DNA from: Phytohabitans maris
Lineage (GTDB): Bacteria; Actinomycetota; Actinomycetes; Mycobacteriales; Micromonosporaceae
Direction: 5' to 3'
DNA: 64,000 bases
Assembly (NCBI RefSeq): GCF_031085175.1
Contig: NZ_JAVHUY010000011.1
Span: 124,001 to 188,000 of the forward strand
Positions 27,790 through 35,892 of the stretch are shown here, piece by piece. The position numbers were made by a program, and so were the translations under genes. The notes below the pieces were generated by a model, which had not been told where the DNA came from, did no database searches, and saw only the letters and a program-made list of their open reading frames with translations. How positions within the stretch are numbered: the stretch's first letter is position 1; the number at the start of each line of letters is the position of its first letter.

Positions 27790-29829
27790 ATGGCGCTCAC
27801 CACGTCTCTGGCGGGTCGGGTTCGGAACACGAGCCTCCCGAAGAGCCACTCCCTCCTACCGCTGCTAGAGGCGATCGTCAACGGTCTCCAAGCGATCGAC
27901 GCACGCTTCGGCTCGAACATCGGACAGGGACGCCTGCGGGTCACGATCGAACGGAGCGGCCAGGATGAACTCGACTTCGGCCCCTCTGGTCCTGGCCGTT
28001 CGGCACTGAAACCGATCATCGGCTTCGCTGTCGAGGACAACGGAGTGGGCTTCACCCCAGACAACATGGGCTCGTTCGAGACGCTGGACAGCGACTACAA
28101 GGCCGAAATGGGTTGTCGAGGAGTGGGCCGTCTCCTCTGGCTCAAGGCATTCAACAGGATTTCAATCCGCAGCGCGTACAAGAACGAGGACGGCGATCTG
28201 TGCACACGACAGTTCAGGTTCTCCGTTGACCGTGAAGTCGAGCATATTGAGCCGCCAGACGGCTTTAGTGACGCTGGAACCGTTGTTCATCTGGACGGCT
28301 TCAAAGACAGCTTCCAAAGGAGCGCGCCGAAGACCGTTGAAGCCATCGCCCGCGAAGTCTTCGAGCATTGCATCTGGTACTTCCTCCGACCCGGTGGCGC
28401 CCCTGAGGTGATGGTTGTAGATGATGAGGCAGTCTCTCTGAACAAGTTGATGGAGGACTTTGTCTTCTCCGGGCTGCCGACGACCACGGTCACGGTTAAG
28501 GGTAAGAAGTTCGACATGGTCAACCTCTGCCTCATGTCCTCGACACGTAATACCGTGCCTCGGCTGTATTGGTGCGCTGCGAGCCGGGTCGTGACCGAGG
28601 AAAACCTGACTGGCAAGATTCCCGGATTGTACGGTCGCCTGAAAGACGACACGTCAACCGAATTTACGTACGTATGCTACCTGTCGTCCGACTATCTTGA
28701 CGCCCATGTCCGCGCGGACCGCACTGCTTTCGACATTGACGAACGGGTGGACGGCACGTTACTGGATGAAGATATTTCACTGGAAGACATCCGCTCGGGC
28801 GTGCTGCAGGAGGTGGAACGAATCCTTTCCGACCCACTGGCCGCAGCCCGCAACGAGGGTAGGGCGCGAGTCAATGAGTTCGTAAGCAATCGCGCGCCTC
28901 GGTATCGACCGGTCCTTCCCCGGCTTGAGTTACTCGGCGTGACCGTGGACCCATCCATCAAGGACCCGGACCTTGAACTTCTGCTGCATCGCAACCTGCA
29001 GAAACTGGAGGCCGCGGCCATCGCTGAGGGTCAGGCGGTGTTCGCAGAGGCTGGCTCCGCTCCCTTGGAGGACTACCAGGAACGACTGAGTCGCTACCTT
29101 GACGCCGTCAAAGACATTAATCAGTCCGATCTGGCGGCATATGTCTCCCGCCGGAGGGTGATTCTCGACATCTTATTCAAGATCATCAGGACGAACGGAC
29201 AGGGCAAATACTCCCGAGAAGACGCTATTCACTCGCTTCTAATGCCGATGCGCACCGACTCGGATGAGATCGGGTCTGATGCATCGAACCTGTGGATCAT
29301 TGACGAACGACTCGCCTTCCACGACTACCTTGCCTCCGACAAGACGCTAAAGAGCATTCCTATCACCGGTTCCGAGTCGACCAAAGAGCCGGACATACTC
29401 TCAACGCGACTCGTCGACACTCCCGTGCTGACAGCAGAGGGCGAAACTTTGCCACTGCCCTCGATTGTCGTCATCGAGATCAAGAGGCCTATGCGAAATG
29501 ACGCATCGGAAGATAAGGACCCAATCCTTCAGTCGCTCGATTACGTAAAGCGAGTCCGCAGTGGTGGCGTGTTGACGGCCGCGGGGCGTCCAATCCCAGC
29601 GTCTCAGGATTCGCCGGCATTCTGCTACATCCTGGCCGATCTCACGCCGACACTAGTGAGTAGGTGCGAGTATGCAAATCTCCGACGGACTCATGATGGC
29701 CTCGGTTACTTCGGATTTAACGAGCCAGCGAAGGCGTACATCGAGGTCACGTCTTTCGACAGGCTGATAAACGCCGCCACAGAGCGCAATCGGGCATTCT
29801 TCGACAAACTGGGACTGCCGTCGAGCTAG
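27790..29829 (+). CDS. GHKL ATPase fused to PD-(D/E)XK nuclease; candidate defence protein
   Basis: 679-aa single-chain protein. The N-terminus is a GHKL (Hsp90/MutL/gyrase B-type) ATPase, with N-box E27/N31 in LLEAIVNGL, G1 box DNGVG (83-87) and lid GCRGVGR (108-114). The middle (about 200-480) is unassigned and partly coiled. The C-terminus looks like a PD-(D/E)XK nuclease: acidic E506 in WIIDERL, then P534-D535 and E563-I-K565 in VVIEIKRP, followed by a Q/Y helix (LQSLDYVKRV). ATP-driven clamp closure coupled to DNA cleavage is the inferred mechanism. Codon use and GC are much lower than the neighbours, and it sits next to a tRNA, both signs of transfer. I know no characterised member. Confidence 0.8.
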   Translation: MALTTSLAGRVRNTSLPKSHSLLPLLEAIVNGLQAIDARFGSNIGQGRLRVTIERSGQDELDFGPSGPGRSALKPIIGFAVEDNGVGFTPDNMGSFETLDSDYKAEMGCRGVGRLLWLKAFNRISIRSAYKNEDGDLCTRQFRFSVDREVEHIEPPDGFSDAGTVVHLDGFKDSFQRSAPKTVEAIAREVFEHCIWYFLRPGGAPEVMVVDDEAVSLNKLMEDFVFSGLPTTTVTVKGKKFDMVNLCLMSSTRNTVPRLYWCAASRVVTEENLTGKIPGLYGRLKDDTSTEFTYVCYLSSDYLDAHVRADRTAFDIDERVDGTLLDEDISLEDIRSGVLQEVERILSDPLAAARNEGRARVNEFVSNRAPRYRPVLPRLELLGVTVDPSIKDPDLELLLHRNLQKLEAAAIAEGQAVFAEAGSAPLEDYQERLSRYLDAVKDINQSDLAAYVSRRRVILDILFKIIRTNGQGKYSREDAIHSLLMPMRTDSDEIGSDASNLWIIDERLAFHDYLASDKTLKSIPITGSESTKEPDILSTRLVDTPVLTAEGETLPLPSIVVIEIKRPMRNDASEDKDPILQSLDYVKRVRSGGVLTAAGRPIPASQDSPAFCYILADLTPTLVSRCEYANLRRTHDGLGYFGFNEPAKAYIEVTSFDRLINAATERNRAFFDKLGLPSS

Positions 29830-29965
29830 TCCTCCAAAAGGAATGTCCGGCTCCTCCAGCCGCATCGGCTGGTACGTGATCCTTGCCCCACCGCACTCAC
29901 CAGCGCCCATACGTCGGACCTGTTACCTGATGGTTCGTATGCTGCCAGCTTGGGTGCACTCCCCG

Positions 29966-30655
29966 TCAGAACAGAGCAGATATGCGGGTCGTGGCGGTCT
30001 GATGGGCCGCGCAGCGACCGCCGCCGGTAGCCACCGCGCAGCGTTGGCCGTTCCTCATGGACGCGCCGCATTGGACGGCCGGGTCGTGGACGTGACACAG
30101 GCCAGATGGACGGGCCGCGGCCGCGCAGGGGTCGCCCGTCTTGGTGGTCGCGCGGCATTTCATCACCGGTGTGGCGAGCCGGCGGGGTGCGGGCGCTCGT
30201 GGCGCGGCGGCAGCCGATCCGGCGGCCTCGCGGAGACCCTTCGCCGCCAGCTGGTCGGCGCGCTCGTTCTCCGGGTGGCCGGCGTGGCCCTTGACCCAGA
30301 GCCACTCCACATCGTGCCGTCCCGCCGCCGCGTCCAAGCGTTGCCACAGGTCGGCGTTCTTGACCGGTTGCTTGCCGGTCGTCATCCAGCCGTTGCGCTT
30401 CCAGCGTGGCAGCCACTTCGTGATGCCGTCGCGCACGTACGTGCTGTCGGTGTGTACCCGCACCACCGCGGGCCTCGTCAGGCTCTCCAGCGCCTGGATC
30501 GGCGCCATCAGCTCCATCCGGTTGTTGGTGGTCGGGGTCGCCTCGCCGCCGCAGAGTTCCTTTTCGTGGGCGCCGTACCGCAACAGCGCGCCCCAGCCAC
30601 CCGGCCCCGGATTGCCACTGCACGCACCGTCGGTGTAAATGTCCACGACTGCCAC
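29966..30655 (-). CDS. rnhA: Ribonuclease HI with C-terminal zinc modules
   Basis: 229-aa protein. Residues 1-145 are a complete RNase HI that cuts RNA in RNA-DNA hybrids: [16 protein letters not shown] with the first Asp, NNRMEL with the Glu, HTDSTYV with the second Asp, and [13 protein letters not shown] with the last Asp. After an Ala/Pro linker, residues about 170-220 hold two copies of a Cys/His pattern ([12 protein letters not shown]...LCHVH and [12 protein letters not shown]...RCAAH) that should bind zinc. Such a tail is not part of canonical RNase HI and may aid nucleic-acid binding. GTG start. The 136 bases after its stop (29830-29965) show nothing recognisable. Confidence 0.93.
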   Translation of the reverse strand: MAVVDIYTDGACSGNPGPGGWGALLRYGAHEKELCGGEATPTTNNRMELMAPIQALESLTRPAVVRVHTDSTYVRDGITKWLPRWKRNGWMTTGKQPVKNADLWQRLDAAAGRHDVEWLWVKGHAGHPENERADQLAAKGLREAAGSAAAAPRAPAPRRLATPVMKCRATTKTGDPCAAAARPSGLCHVHDPAVQCGASMRNGQRCAVATGGGRCAAHQTATTRISALF

Positions 30656-30734
30656 ACCGGCAACCTACCGAACGCGACGGCCAGACCGGCAAACGACCGC
30701 GCACGGTCGTCCCGCGCCGCACCCTCCCCACGCC

Positions 30735-30750
30735 CGTGATCGAAGCTCTC
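30735..30750 (+). repeat. Half-copy of the GTGATCGAAGCTC repeat
   Basis: CGTGATCGAAGCTCTC matches the left arm of the hairpins at 4171 and 12624, but no matching right arm follows. It lies in the divergent gap between rnhA and the hotdog gene, unlike the convergent sites of the full copies. Confidence 0.6.
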
Positions 30751-30893
30751 TACAAGGAAAACTGCCGATCAGGGCGTTGCGGAACATCTCCCACTGGCCC
30801 CACGGCCGTGCGACCAGCGACCAGCGGCCCGGGCGCGGACGTACCGCCGTCGGCGTCAGGCGCGGGTAGGAGAATCACTGTGGAGGGACTCGG

Positions 30894-31535
30894 ATGATCA
30901 TTGAGGCGCGCTTCAACGGCCCGCCCGGCTCGGGCAACGGCGGCTACAGCGCGGGTGTTTTCGCCGGCGGCGGCGCGTGGGAGGTCACCCTCCGCGTGCC
31001 ACCCCCGCTCGACACCCCGCTCACGCCCACGGACAGCAAGATCCAAACCCCGGACGGCGCCGTCGTGGCCGAGCTGGCGCCGGCCACCCCCATCACCGTC
31101 GCGGTCCCACCGATCGGGTACGCGGACGCGGCTGATGCCGCCACCCACTACCCCGGCTTCGTCGAGCATCCGTTCCCCACTTGCTACGTCTGCGGCCCCG
31201 ACCGCCCCGACGGCCTGCGCGTCTTCCCCGGCCCGCTCGTCGACGGCACGACGGCCGCCCCGTGGACCGTTCCCGACGGCGTGGCCGAGCCGATGGTCTG
31301 GGCCGCGCTGGACTGCCCCGGCGGCTGGGCGGTCATCCAGGGCGGCCGTCCGTACGTGCTGGGTCGCATCGCGGTACGCATCGCACGCGTGCCCGACCCC
31401 GGCGAGCGGTGCGTGGTGCGCGGCGCGCTCGCCGAGGCCGAGGGGCGCAAAGCGCTGGTGCACACGACGCTGTACGGCCAGGACGGCGACGAGGTGGCGC
31501 GGTCCAGGGCCACCTGGATAGCGATCGCGCGCTGA
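30894..31535 (+). CDS. Hotdog-fold / thioesterase-like protein
   Basis: 213-aa soluble protein. The opening FNGPPGSGNGGYSAGVFA and the central FPTCYVCGPDRPDGLRVFPG are hallmarks of a conserved actinobacterial hotdog-fold family related to acyl-CoA thioesterases. The catalytic residue is uncertain, so the substrate and even activity are unproven. The ATG is preceded by GGAGG. Confidence 0.75.
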   Translation: MIIEARFNGPPGSGNGGYSAGVFAGGGAWEVTLRVPPPLDTPLTPTDSKIQTPDGAVVAELAPATPITVAVPPIGYADAADAATHYPGFVEHPFPTCYVCGPDRPDGLRVFPGPLVDGTTAAPWTVPDGVAEPMVWAALDCPGGWAVIQGGRPYVLGRIAVRIARVPDPGERCVVRGALAEAEGRKALVHTTLYGQDGDEVARSRATWIAIAR

Positions 31536-31580
31536 GCCCGGGCGGTGTTCGGCGCACCGCCCGGGCCGCTGGCGAGGCGT

Positions 31581-32657
31581 TCAGCAGGTCAGGTTGCCGC
31601 CGGGGCTGGTGCCGAGGATCTGCACGAACTGCTGGTACTTGGCGACCCGGCTCTGCACCTGCGCCGGGTTGCCGCCGTTGCACTCGATGGAGCCGTTGAT
31701 GCTCCGGATGGTCTCGCCGAAGCCGGCGCCGTTGACCATCGCGTTGTGCGGGGTCATCGTGCCCGGACCGCTCTGGGTCATCCAGTACCAGATGCCGGTG
31801 CGCCAGGCGACCGACGCGTCGTTCTGGACCAGCCACGGGTTGGTGAGCAGGGGCAGGCCCAGCGCGTCACCGGCGGCCTTGTAGTTGAAGTTCCAGCTCA
31901 GTTGGATCGGGCCGCGCCCGTAGTACGCGGCCTGGCCGGCCGGGCAGCCGTACGGCTGGCTGGCGTCGCAGTAGTGCGGGTAGTTCGCGGTGTTCTGCTC
32001 GACGATGTGCACGAGGCCGCCGGTCTCGTGGCTGACGTTGGCGAGGAAGGCGGCCGCTTCCTGGCGCCGGACCGTGTCGCTGCCGGTGCGGGCGAACGCC
32101 GGGTACGCGCTCAGCGCGGCGACCAGGCCGGAGTACGTGTAGAAGGAGTTCCGGCTCGGGAACATCTGGTTGAACTGCGCCTCGGTCACCACGAATCCGT
32201 TGCCACCCGGCGGCGGCGCGGTGGTCGGGGGCTGACCGCCACAGGTGTACGGCTCCCAGTACCAGGTGCTGATCGTCGGGTCGTAGCCCGGGTTGTCGTG
32301 CTCGGCGATGTAGTACAGGCCGTTGGTGTACCGGACGATCGAGCCGGTCGTGTACCACTGGCCGGCGACCCAGTTGGGGTGGTTGCAGGTGCCCGGGTTC
32401 GGCGGGGTGGTGCCGCCGCACGTGCCCTGGTCGGCCCAGACGCCCGAAGTGCCGGGCGGCGCCTCGCCCTGGGTCCACCACTTGGCCAGCCAGTTGTGGC
32501 CGTTGTGCGAGGCCGTCATCCCTCCTGTGTAGACGGACGACGCCTGCCACGGCGCCGCACAGGCGGCCGCGGACGCGCTGGTTATCGGCACGATCGCCGC
32601 CAGCGCACCCCCGATCACCAGTGCCGCGACCGTCGCGATCGTGCGCACCTTCAACAC
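31581..32657 (-). CDS. Secreted GH19 chitinase with two chitin-binding modules
   Basis: 358-aa exported endochitinase. A signal peptide (about 1-29, ending ASAA) is followed by two short Trp-rich chitin-binding modules: a CBM5/12-like segment with HNWLAKWWTQGE, and a second with YYIAEHDNPGYDPT. A Pro linker leads to a GH19 catalytic domain (about 155-358). The general acid is the Glu of FLANVSHETGG near residue 210, and AYYGRGPIQLSWNFNY is the family signature. The GTG at 32657 is set by GGAGGTGA. Its role is degradation of fungal or insect chitin outside the cell. Confidence 0.95.
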   Translation of the reverse strand: MLKVRTIATVAALVIGGALAAIVPITSASAAACAAPWQASSVYTGGMTASHNGHNWLAKWWTQGEAPPGTSGVWADQGTCGGTTPPNPGTCNHPNWVAGQWYTTGSIVRYTNGLYYIAEHDNPGYDPTISTWYWEPYTCGGQPPTTAPPPGGNGFVVTEAQFNQMFPSRNSFYTYSGLVAALSAYPAFARTGSDTVRRQEAAAFLANVSHETGGLVHIVEQNTANYPHYCDASQPYGCPAGQAAYYGRGPIQLSWNFNYKAAGDALGLPLLTNPWLVQNDASVAWRTGIWYWMTQSGPGTMTPHNAMVNGAGFGETIRSINGSIECNGGNPAQVQSRVAKYQQFVQILGTSPGGNLTC

Positions 32658-32764
32658 GTGGTCACCTCCTCGATGTGTGGTCGTGACGTTCGTCGATGAG
32701 ATAGTGAGCGTAACACGGTAAATAAACTTTCCTAACAATTACCGGTGGGGGGCAGGGCAGAAAG
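32658..32764 (-). promoter_or_regulatory. AT-rich chitinase promoter region
   Basis: The stretch around 32715-32745 (TAAATAAACTTTCCTAACA) is strikingly AT-rich for this genome and lies upstream of the chitinase and, divergently, of the kinase gene. Similar leaders occur before secreted hydrolases in actinomycetes. I do not see a clear DasR palindrome. Confidence 0.45.
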
Positions 32765-33769
32765 GTGGCCGATGGCCCGGGGGATCCGGTCCCGGCCGGC
32801 ACCCATCCGCGCGCCGGCCGGCGCCGAATCGCTTTCGTGACCACCGGGACCGTGATCGCCGGCCGTTACCGGCTCAGGGAGGCGATCGGAAGTGGCGGCA
32901 TGGGCCAGGTCTGGCTGGCCGCCGACGACATGCTGGGCCGCAACGTGGCGGTCAAGGAGGTGACCACGCCCGACTCGGGAGAGTTCGCCACCGTCCGACA
33001 GAGCCTGCGCGAGGCCCGCTCGGCCGCCTCGCTCAACCACCCCAACGTGGTGCAGATCCACGACATCCTGCACACCGACCGGCCGTGGATCGTGATGGAG
33101 TACGTGCCCTCCCGCTCCCTGTACGACGTGATCGTCCGCGACGGCCCGCTCAGCCCGCGCGACGCGGCCCGGGTGGGGCTCGGCATGCTCGCCGGGCTCC
33201 GGGCGGCCCACCGAGCCGGAATCATCCACCGCGACGTCAAGCCGCAGAACGTGCTGGTCGGCCACGACGGCCGGGTGGTACTCACCGACTTCGGCCTGGC
33301 GGTACGCCAGCGGGAGGGCGCGGCCGGCCGGGCGGAGGCGCTGATCGGGTCGCCGCAGTACATCGCGCCGGAACGGGTGCGCGACGGCGCCTCGACGCCA
33401 GCCACCGACATGTGGTCGCTCGGCGCGACTCTGTACGCGGCGGTGGAGGGACGAGCCCCGTACCAGAGGGAGACGACGACCGGGACGCTGCTGGCGCTGG
33501 CCAGCGAACCGCCGGACCCGCCGCGCCGGGCCGGTCCTCTCGCCCCGGCCCTGCTCCGCCTGCTGGAGCGGGACCCGGCCCGGCGCGCGGACGCCGACGC
33601 TGTGGAGCGCCTGCTGCGGCCGATCGCGGAGGGCGTGCCGCGGCCGGCGGAGCGCTCGCCGGACGAGGCCGCGCTGGCCCGGCTGACCCGCATCCAGCTC
33701 GCCGTGGCCAGCTTCGTGCTGGCCGCGACCGCCACCGTCGCGGTCATCCTGGCGACCGGCTGGTCATAA
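32765..33769 (+). CDS. Membrane-anchored Ser/Thr protein kinase
   Basis: Hanks-type kinase of 334 aa. Glycine loop GSGGMGQVW near residue 42, catalytic HRDVKPQN near 155, DFG near 174 and APERV follow in order, so it should be active. One transmembrane helix closes the protein (about 312-333), and there is no external sensor domain. The GTG at 32765 has a weak upstream purine run; a second GTG at 32837, giving a start just ahead of the kinase fold, is also possible. Substrates unknown. Confidence 0.9.
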   Translation: MADGPGDPVPAGTHPRAGRRRIAFVTTGTVIAGRYRLREAIGSGGMGQVWLAADDMLGRNVAVKEVTTPDSGEFATVRQSLREARSAASLNHPNVVQIHDILHTDRPWIVMEYVPSRSLYDVIVRDGPLSPRDAARVGLGMLAGLRAAHRAGIIHRDVKPQNVLVGHDGRVVLTDFGLAVRQREGAAGRAEALIGSPQYIAPERVRDGASTPATDMWSLGATLYAAVEGRAPYQRETTTGTLLALASEPPDPPRRAGPLAPALLRLLERDPARRADADAVERLLRPIAEGVPRPAERSPDEAALARLTRIQLAVASFVLAATATVAVILATGWS

Positions 33770-33834
33770 CCCCGACCCGAGTACCCTATTGAGCTCGCCA
33801 CCGGCACCGCGCTCACCAGCGCCTGACCCGCGGC

Positions 33835-35892
33835 TCAGGGCGGCGGGTGCAGCCCCTCGTGCCGTACCCGCCAGCCCTCGGCCGGAAAGCCGGGGGCCGG
33901 CGGGCCGCCGTCCCAACCGGCGGCCATCAGCGCCACCGCGGCGAGCAGTCCCCCGTTGCCGGGCAGGTAGATCGGGAGTGACGGGGTCTGCCGGTTGTGC
34001 CCGTTCGGCAGGTGGGTGTTCTTGGCGACCGGCATCAGCAGCGCGTCCAGCGCGGCCTCCGGCTCGCCCAGCCGGGTCGCGGTCATCGCGATCGCCGGGT
34101 AGTCCCAGCCCCACGTGCTCGGCCAGTCCCATGTGGACATGACCGCGCGGAGCGTGGCCCGCATCGTCTCCGGCTCGATCAGGCCGGTGGCCGGTACGAC
34201 GCCGAGCGCGTAGAGCATCGAGGGGTGGTCGTCCACGATCGTGTACGGCGGCATGTCGATCGCGGCGTACACGCCGTCGCGCACGCGAGGGCGGGCCATG
34301 TGCTCACCCACCTCCGTCCACAGTGGCTCCGGGGGCAGGCCCAGCCGCTCCCGCCACCGCTGGGCGACCCGCAGGCCCCACGCCCAGTACGCCAGCTCGA
34401 ACGCCGGGTTGGTGACCGTGGCGCGGATGTCGCCGTACGACTCCTGGGCCGGCACGAGCGGCGGGCCGAGCGTGTAGCCGTGCTCGCCCTTCGCCGCGTA
34501 CGTCGCCATGAACGCGGCGGACTCGAAGACGATCTCGGCGTACCGCTCCAGCGTCTCCCGCGCGCCGGTCGCCCGGTACACGAGCTCGGCGAGGTGGATC
34601 GGGTGCGGCTGCTGCCACACCAGGAACGGGCCGATCGGACTCGGGCTCTCCCGCCCGTCCGGGCCGACCTGCTTGGGCCAGCGGGCGCCGGCGCATCCCT
34701 GCCGCCGGGCGGTGGCGCGGGCGCCGGGCAGCGCGGACGTGTACCAGCCGAGGCTCCGCTCCAGCAGCTCGGGCCGGCCCCAGAGCGCGAAGTGCGCGCC
34801 GTGCCACCAGTGCATCTCCAGGTGGAAACGGCCCCGCCAGCTGTTTACCATCAGGCCCGTCTCCTGCGGCGGCAGCGAGCCGGCGCAGTGGATCCGGGTC
34901 AGGTACTGGGAGAGCACGATGCGGCGTTCAAGCTCGGCGGCACGCGGGTCGGTGCTGCCGGCGAGGTCGACCGCGCCGCCGCTCTCCCAGAAGGCGGGCC
35001 ACCCCGTCTCGGACGCCTGAACGGTCTCGTCGAAGCCCGCCGACGCGTTGAAGCCGACCGTCATTTCCAGGCGGCCTTCGGCGGAGACGAGCAGCTCGTG
35101 CGGACCGGTCTGCCGGATCGATCCCGGCGCCACTCTTATGTCCACTGTGTACCGGGTGTCGTCGAGGACCCGCGCCACCGTGCACCCGAGCCCGATCGGG
35201 TACACGATGGACGAATGCGCGCCGGGCCGGGACCAGTCGGCCGCGACGCTCCACGACTGCGACCCGTACGGGAACGCGACCCGCACCGCCAGTCCGGCGC
35301 CGAGCAGCGGGCTCTCGACCCGTACGGCGAGCACGTCGCGCTCGGGGTGGCAGGCCGTGACCACCCGCACGGGAGTGCCCCGCAGGAGGAACCGACTCTC
35401 GATGACCCCGGTCCAGAGGTCCAGGCGCTGCCGTACGGCGGTGACGTGGCCGGGCGGCACGGGCCGTCCATCCAGGACGAACCCGATCCGGGCGAGGTCG
35501 AGCCGGTGGGGGTTGTTGCGCAGCCACGCTTCGGCCGCCGAGGCTGGCGCGTCGCCGGTGCCGGTGACGTCGCCGCGCATGTCCACATAGGGCACCGGGC
35601 CGCGCGGCGTGTCGTACCACCGGTAGGTCTCGGCGAGTTCGAACCCGCCCGGGTGACTGTGCCAGCCCCACTGGGACATGGTGGCCAGCAGCGTCCCCGG
35701 CTCCGGGCCGTCCCGGTTTTCCACCGGGTACAGCTCGGGGAAGGTCTGCAATCCGGTGACGTCGACGGTGCAGCAGAACTCGCCGTTGCCCACCGACAGC
35801 GGTGACGCCGGCTCGACGCCGGTCACCTCGACGGCGTGCCGCGCGACCAGTTTCCGCCGGTCGATCGACGCCACCGGATCGCCCCCGTTCAC
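33835..35892 (-). CDS. Six-hairpin glycosidase-like protein
   Basis: 685-aa soluble protein with an N-terminal beta-rich part (PLSVGNGEFCCTVDVTGLQTF) and a C-terminal helical barrel (WWHGAHFALWGRPELL, WGWDYPAIAMTATRLG). This is the layout of the alpha/alpha-barrel glycosidases and phosphorylases of the GH65/GH95 type. The family assignment and catalytic acid are uncertain. Its GTG overlaps the stop of the binding-protein gene (GTGA), so it is the last gene of the transporter operon and probably acts on the imported oligosaccharide. There is no signal peptide. Confidence 0.75.
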   Translation of the reverse strand: MNGGDPVASIDRRKLVARHAVEVTGVEPASPLSVGNGEFCCTVDVTGLQTFPELYPVENRDGPEPGTLLATMSQWGWHSHPGGFELAETYRWYDTPRGPVPYVDMRGDVTGTGDAPASAAEAWLRNNPHRLDLARIGFVLDGRPVPPGHVTAVRQRLDLWTGVIESRFLLRGTPVRVVTACHPERDVLAVRVESPLLGAGLAVRVAFPYGSQSWSVAADWSRPGAHSSIVYPIGLGCTVARVLDDTRYTVDIRVAPGSIRQTGPHELLVSAEGRLEMTVGFNASAGFDETVQASETGWPAFWESGGAVDLAGSTDPRAAELERRIVLSQYLTRIHCAGSLPPQETGLMVNSWRGRFHLEMHWWHGAHFALWGRPELLERSLGWYTSALPGARATARRQGCAGARWPKQVGPDGRESPSPIGPFLVWQQPHPIHLAELVYRATGARETLERYAEIVFESAAFMATYAAKGEHGYTLGPPLVPAQESYGDIRATVTNPAFELAYWAWGLRVAQRWRERLGLPPEPLWTEVGEHMARPRVRDGVYAAIDMPPYTIVDDHPSMLYALGVVPATGLIEPETMRATLRAVMSTWDWPSTWGWDYPAIAMTATRLGEPEAALDALLMPVAKNTHLPNGHNRQTPSLPIYLPGNGGLLAAVALMAAGWDGGPPAPGFPAEGWRVRHEGLHPPP

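Noticed and set aside
27623-27868. 81-codon gene before the GHKL gene
   Set aside because: No ribosome site, no recognisable content, and it overlaps the well-supported GHKL start.
27414-29965. Integrative element with attL/attR around tRNA-Arg
   Set aside because: I searched by eye for the tRNA 3' end (such as TTCGAATCCTGC) downstream of the GHKL gene and found no copy, and no integrase is present; only composition suggests insertion.
32658-32764. DasR operator for chitin control
   Set aside because: No convincing ACTGGTCTAGACCAGT-like dyad is visible in the chitinase promoter.
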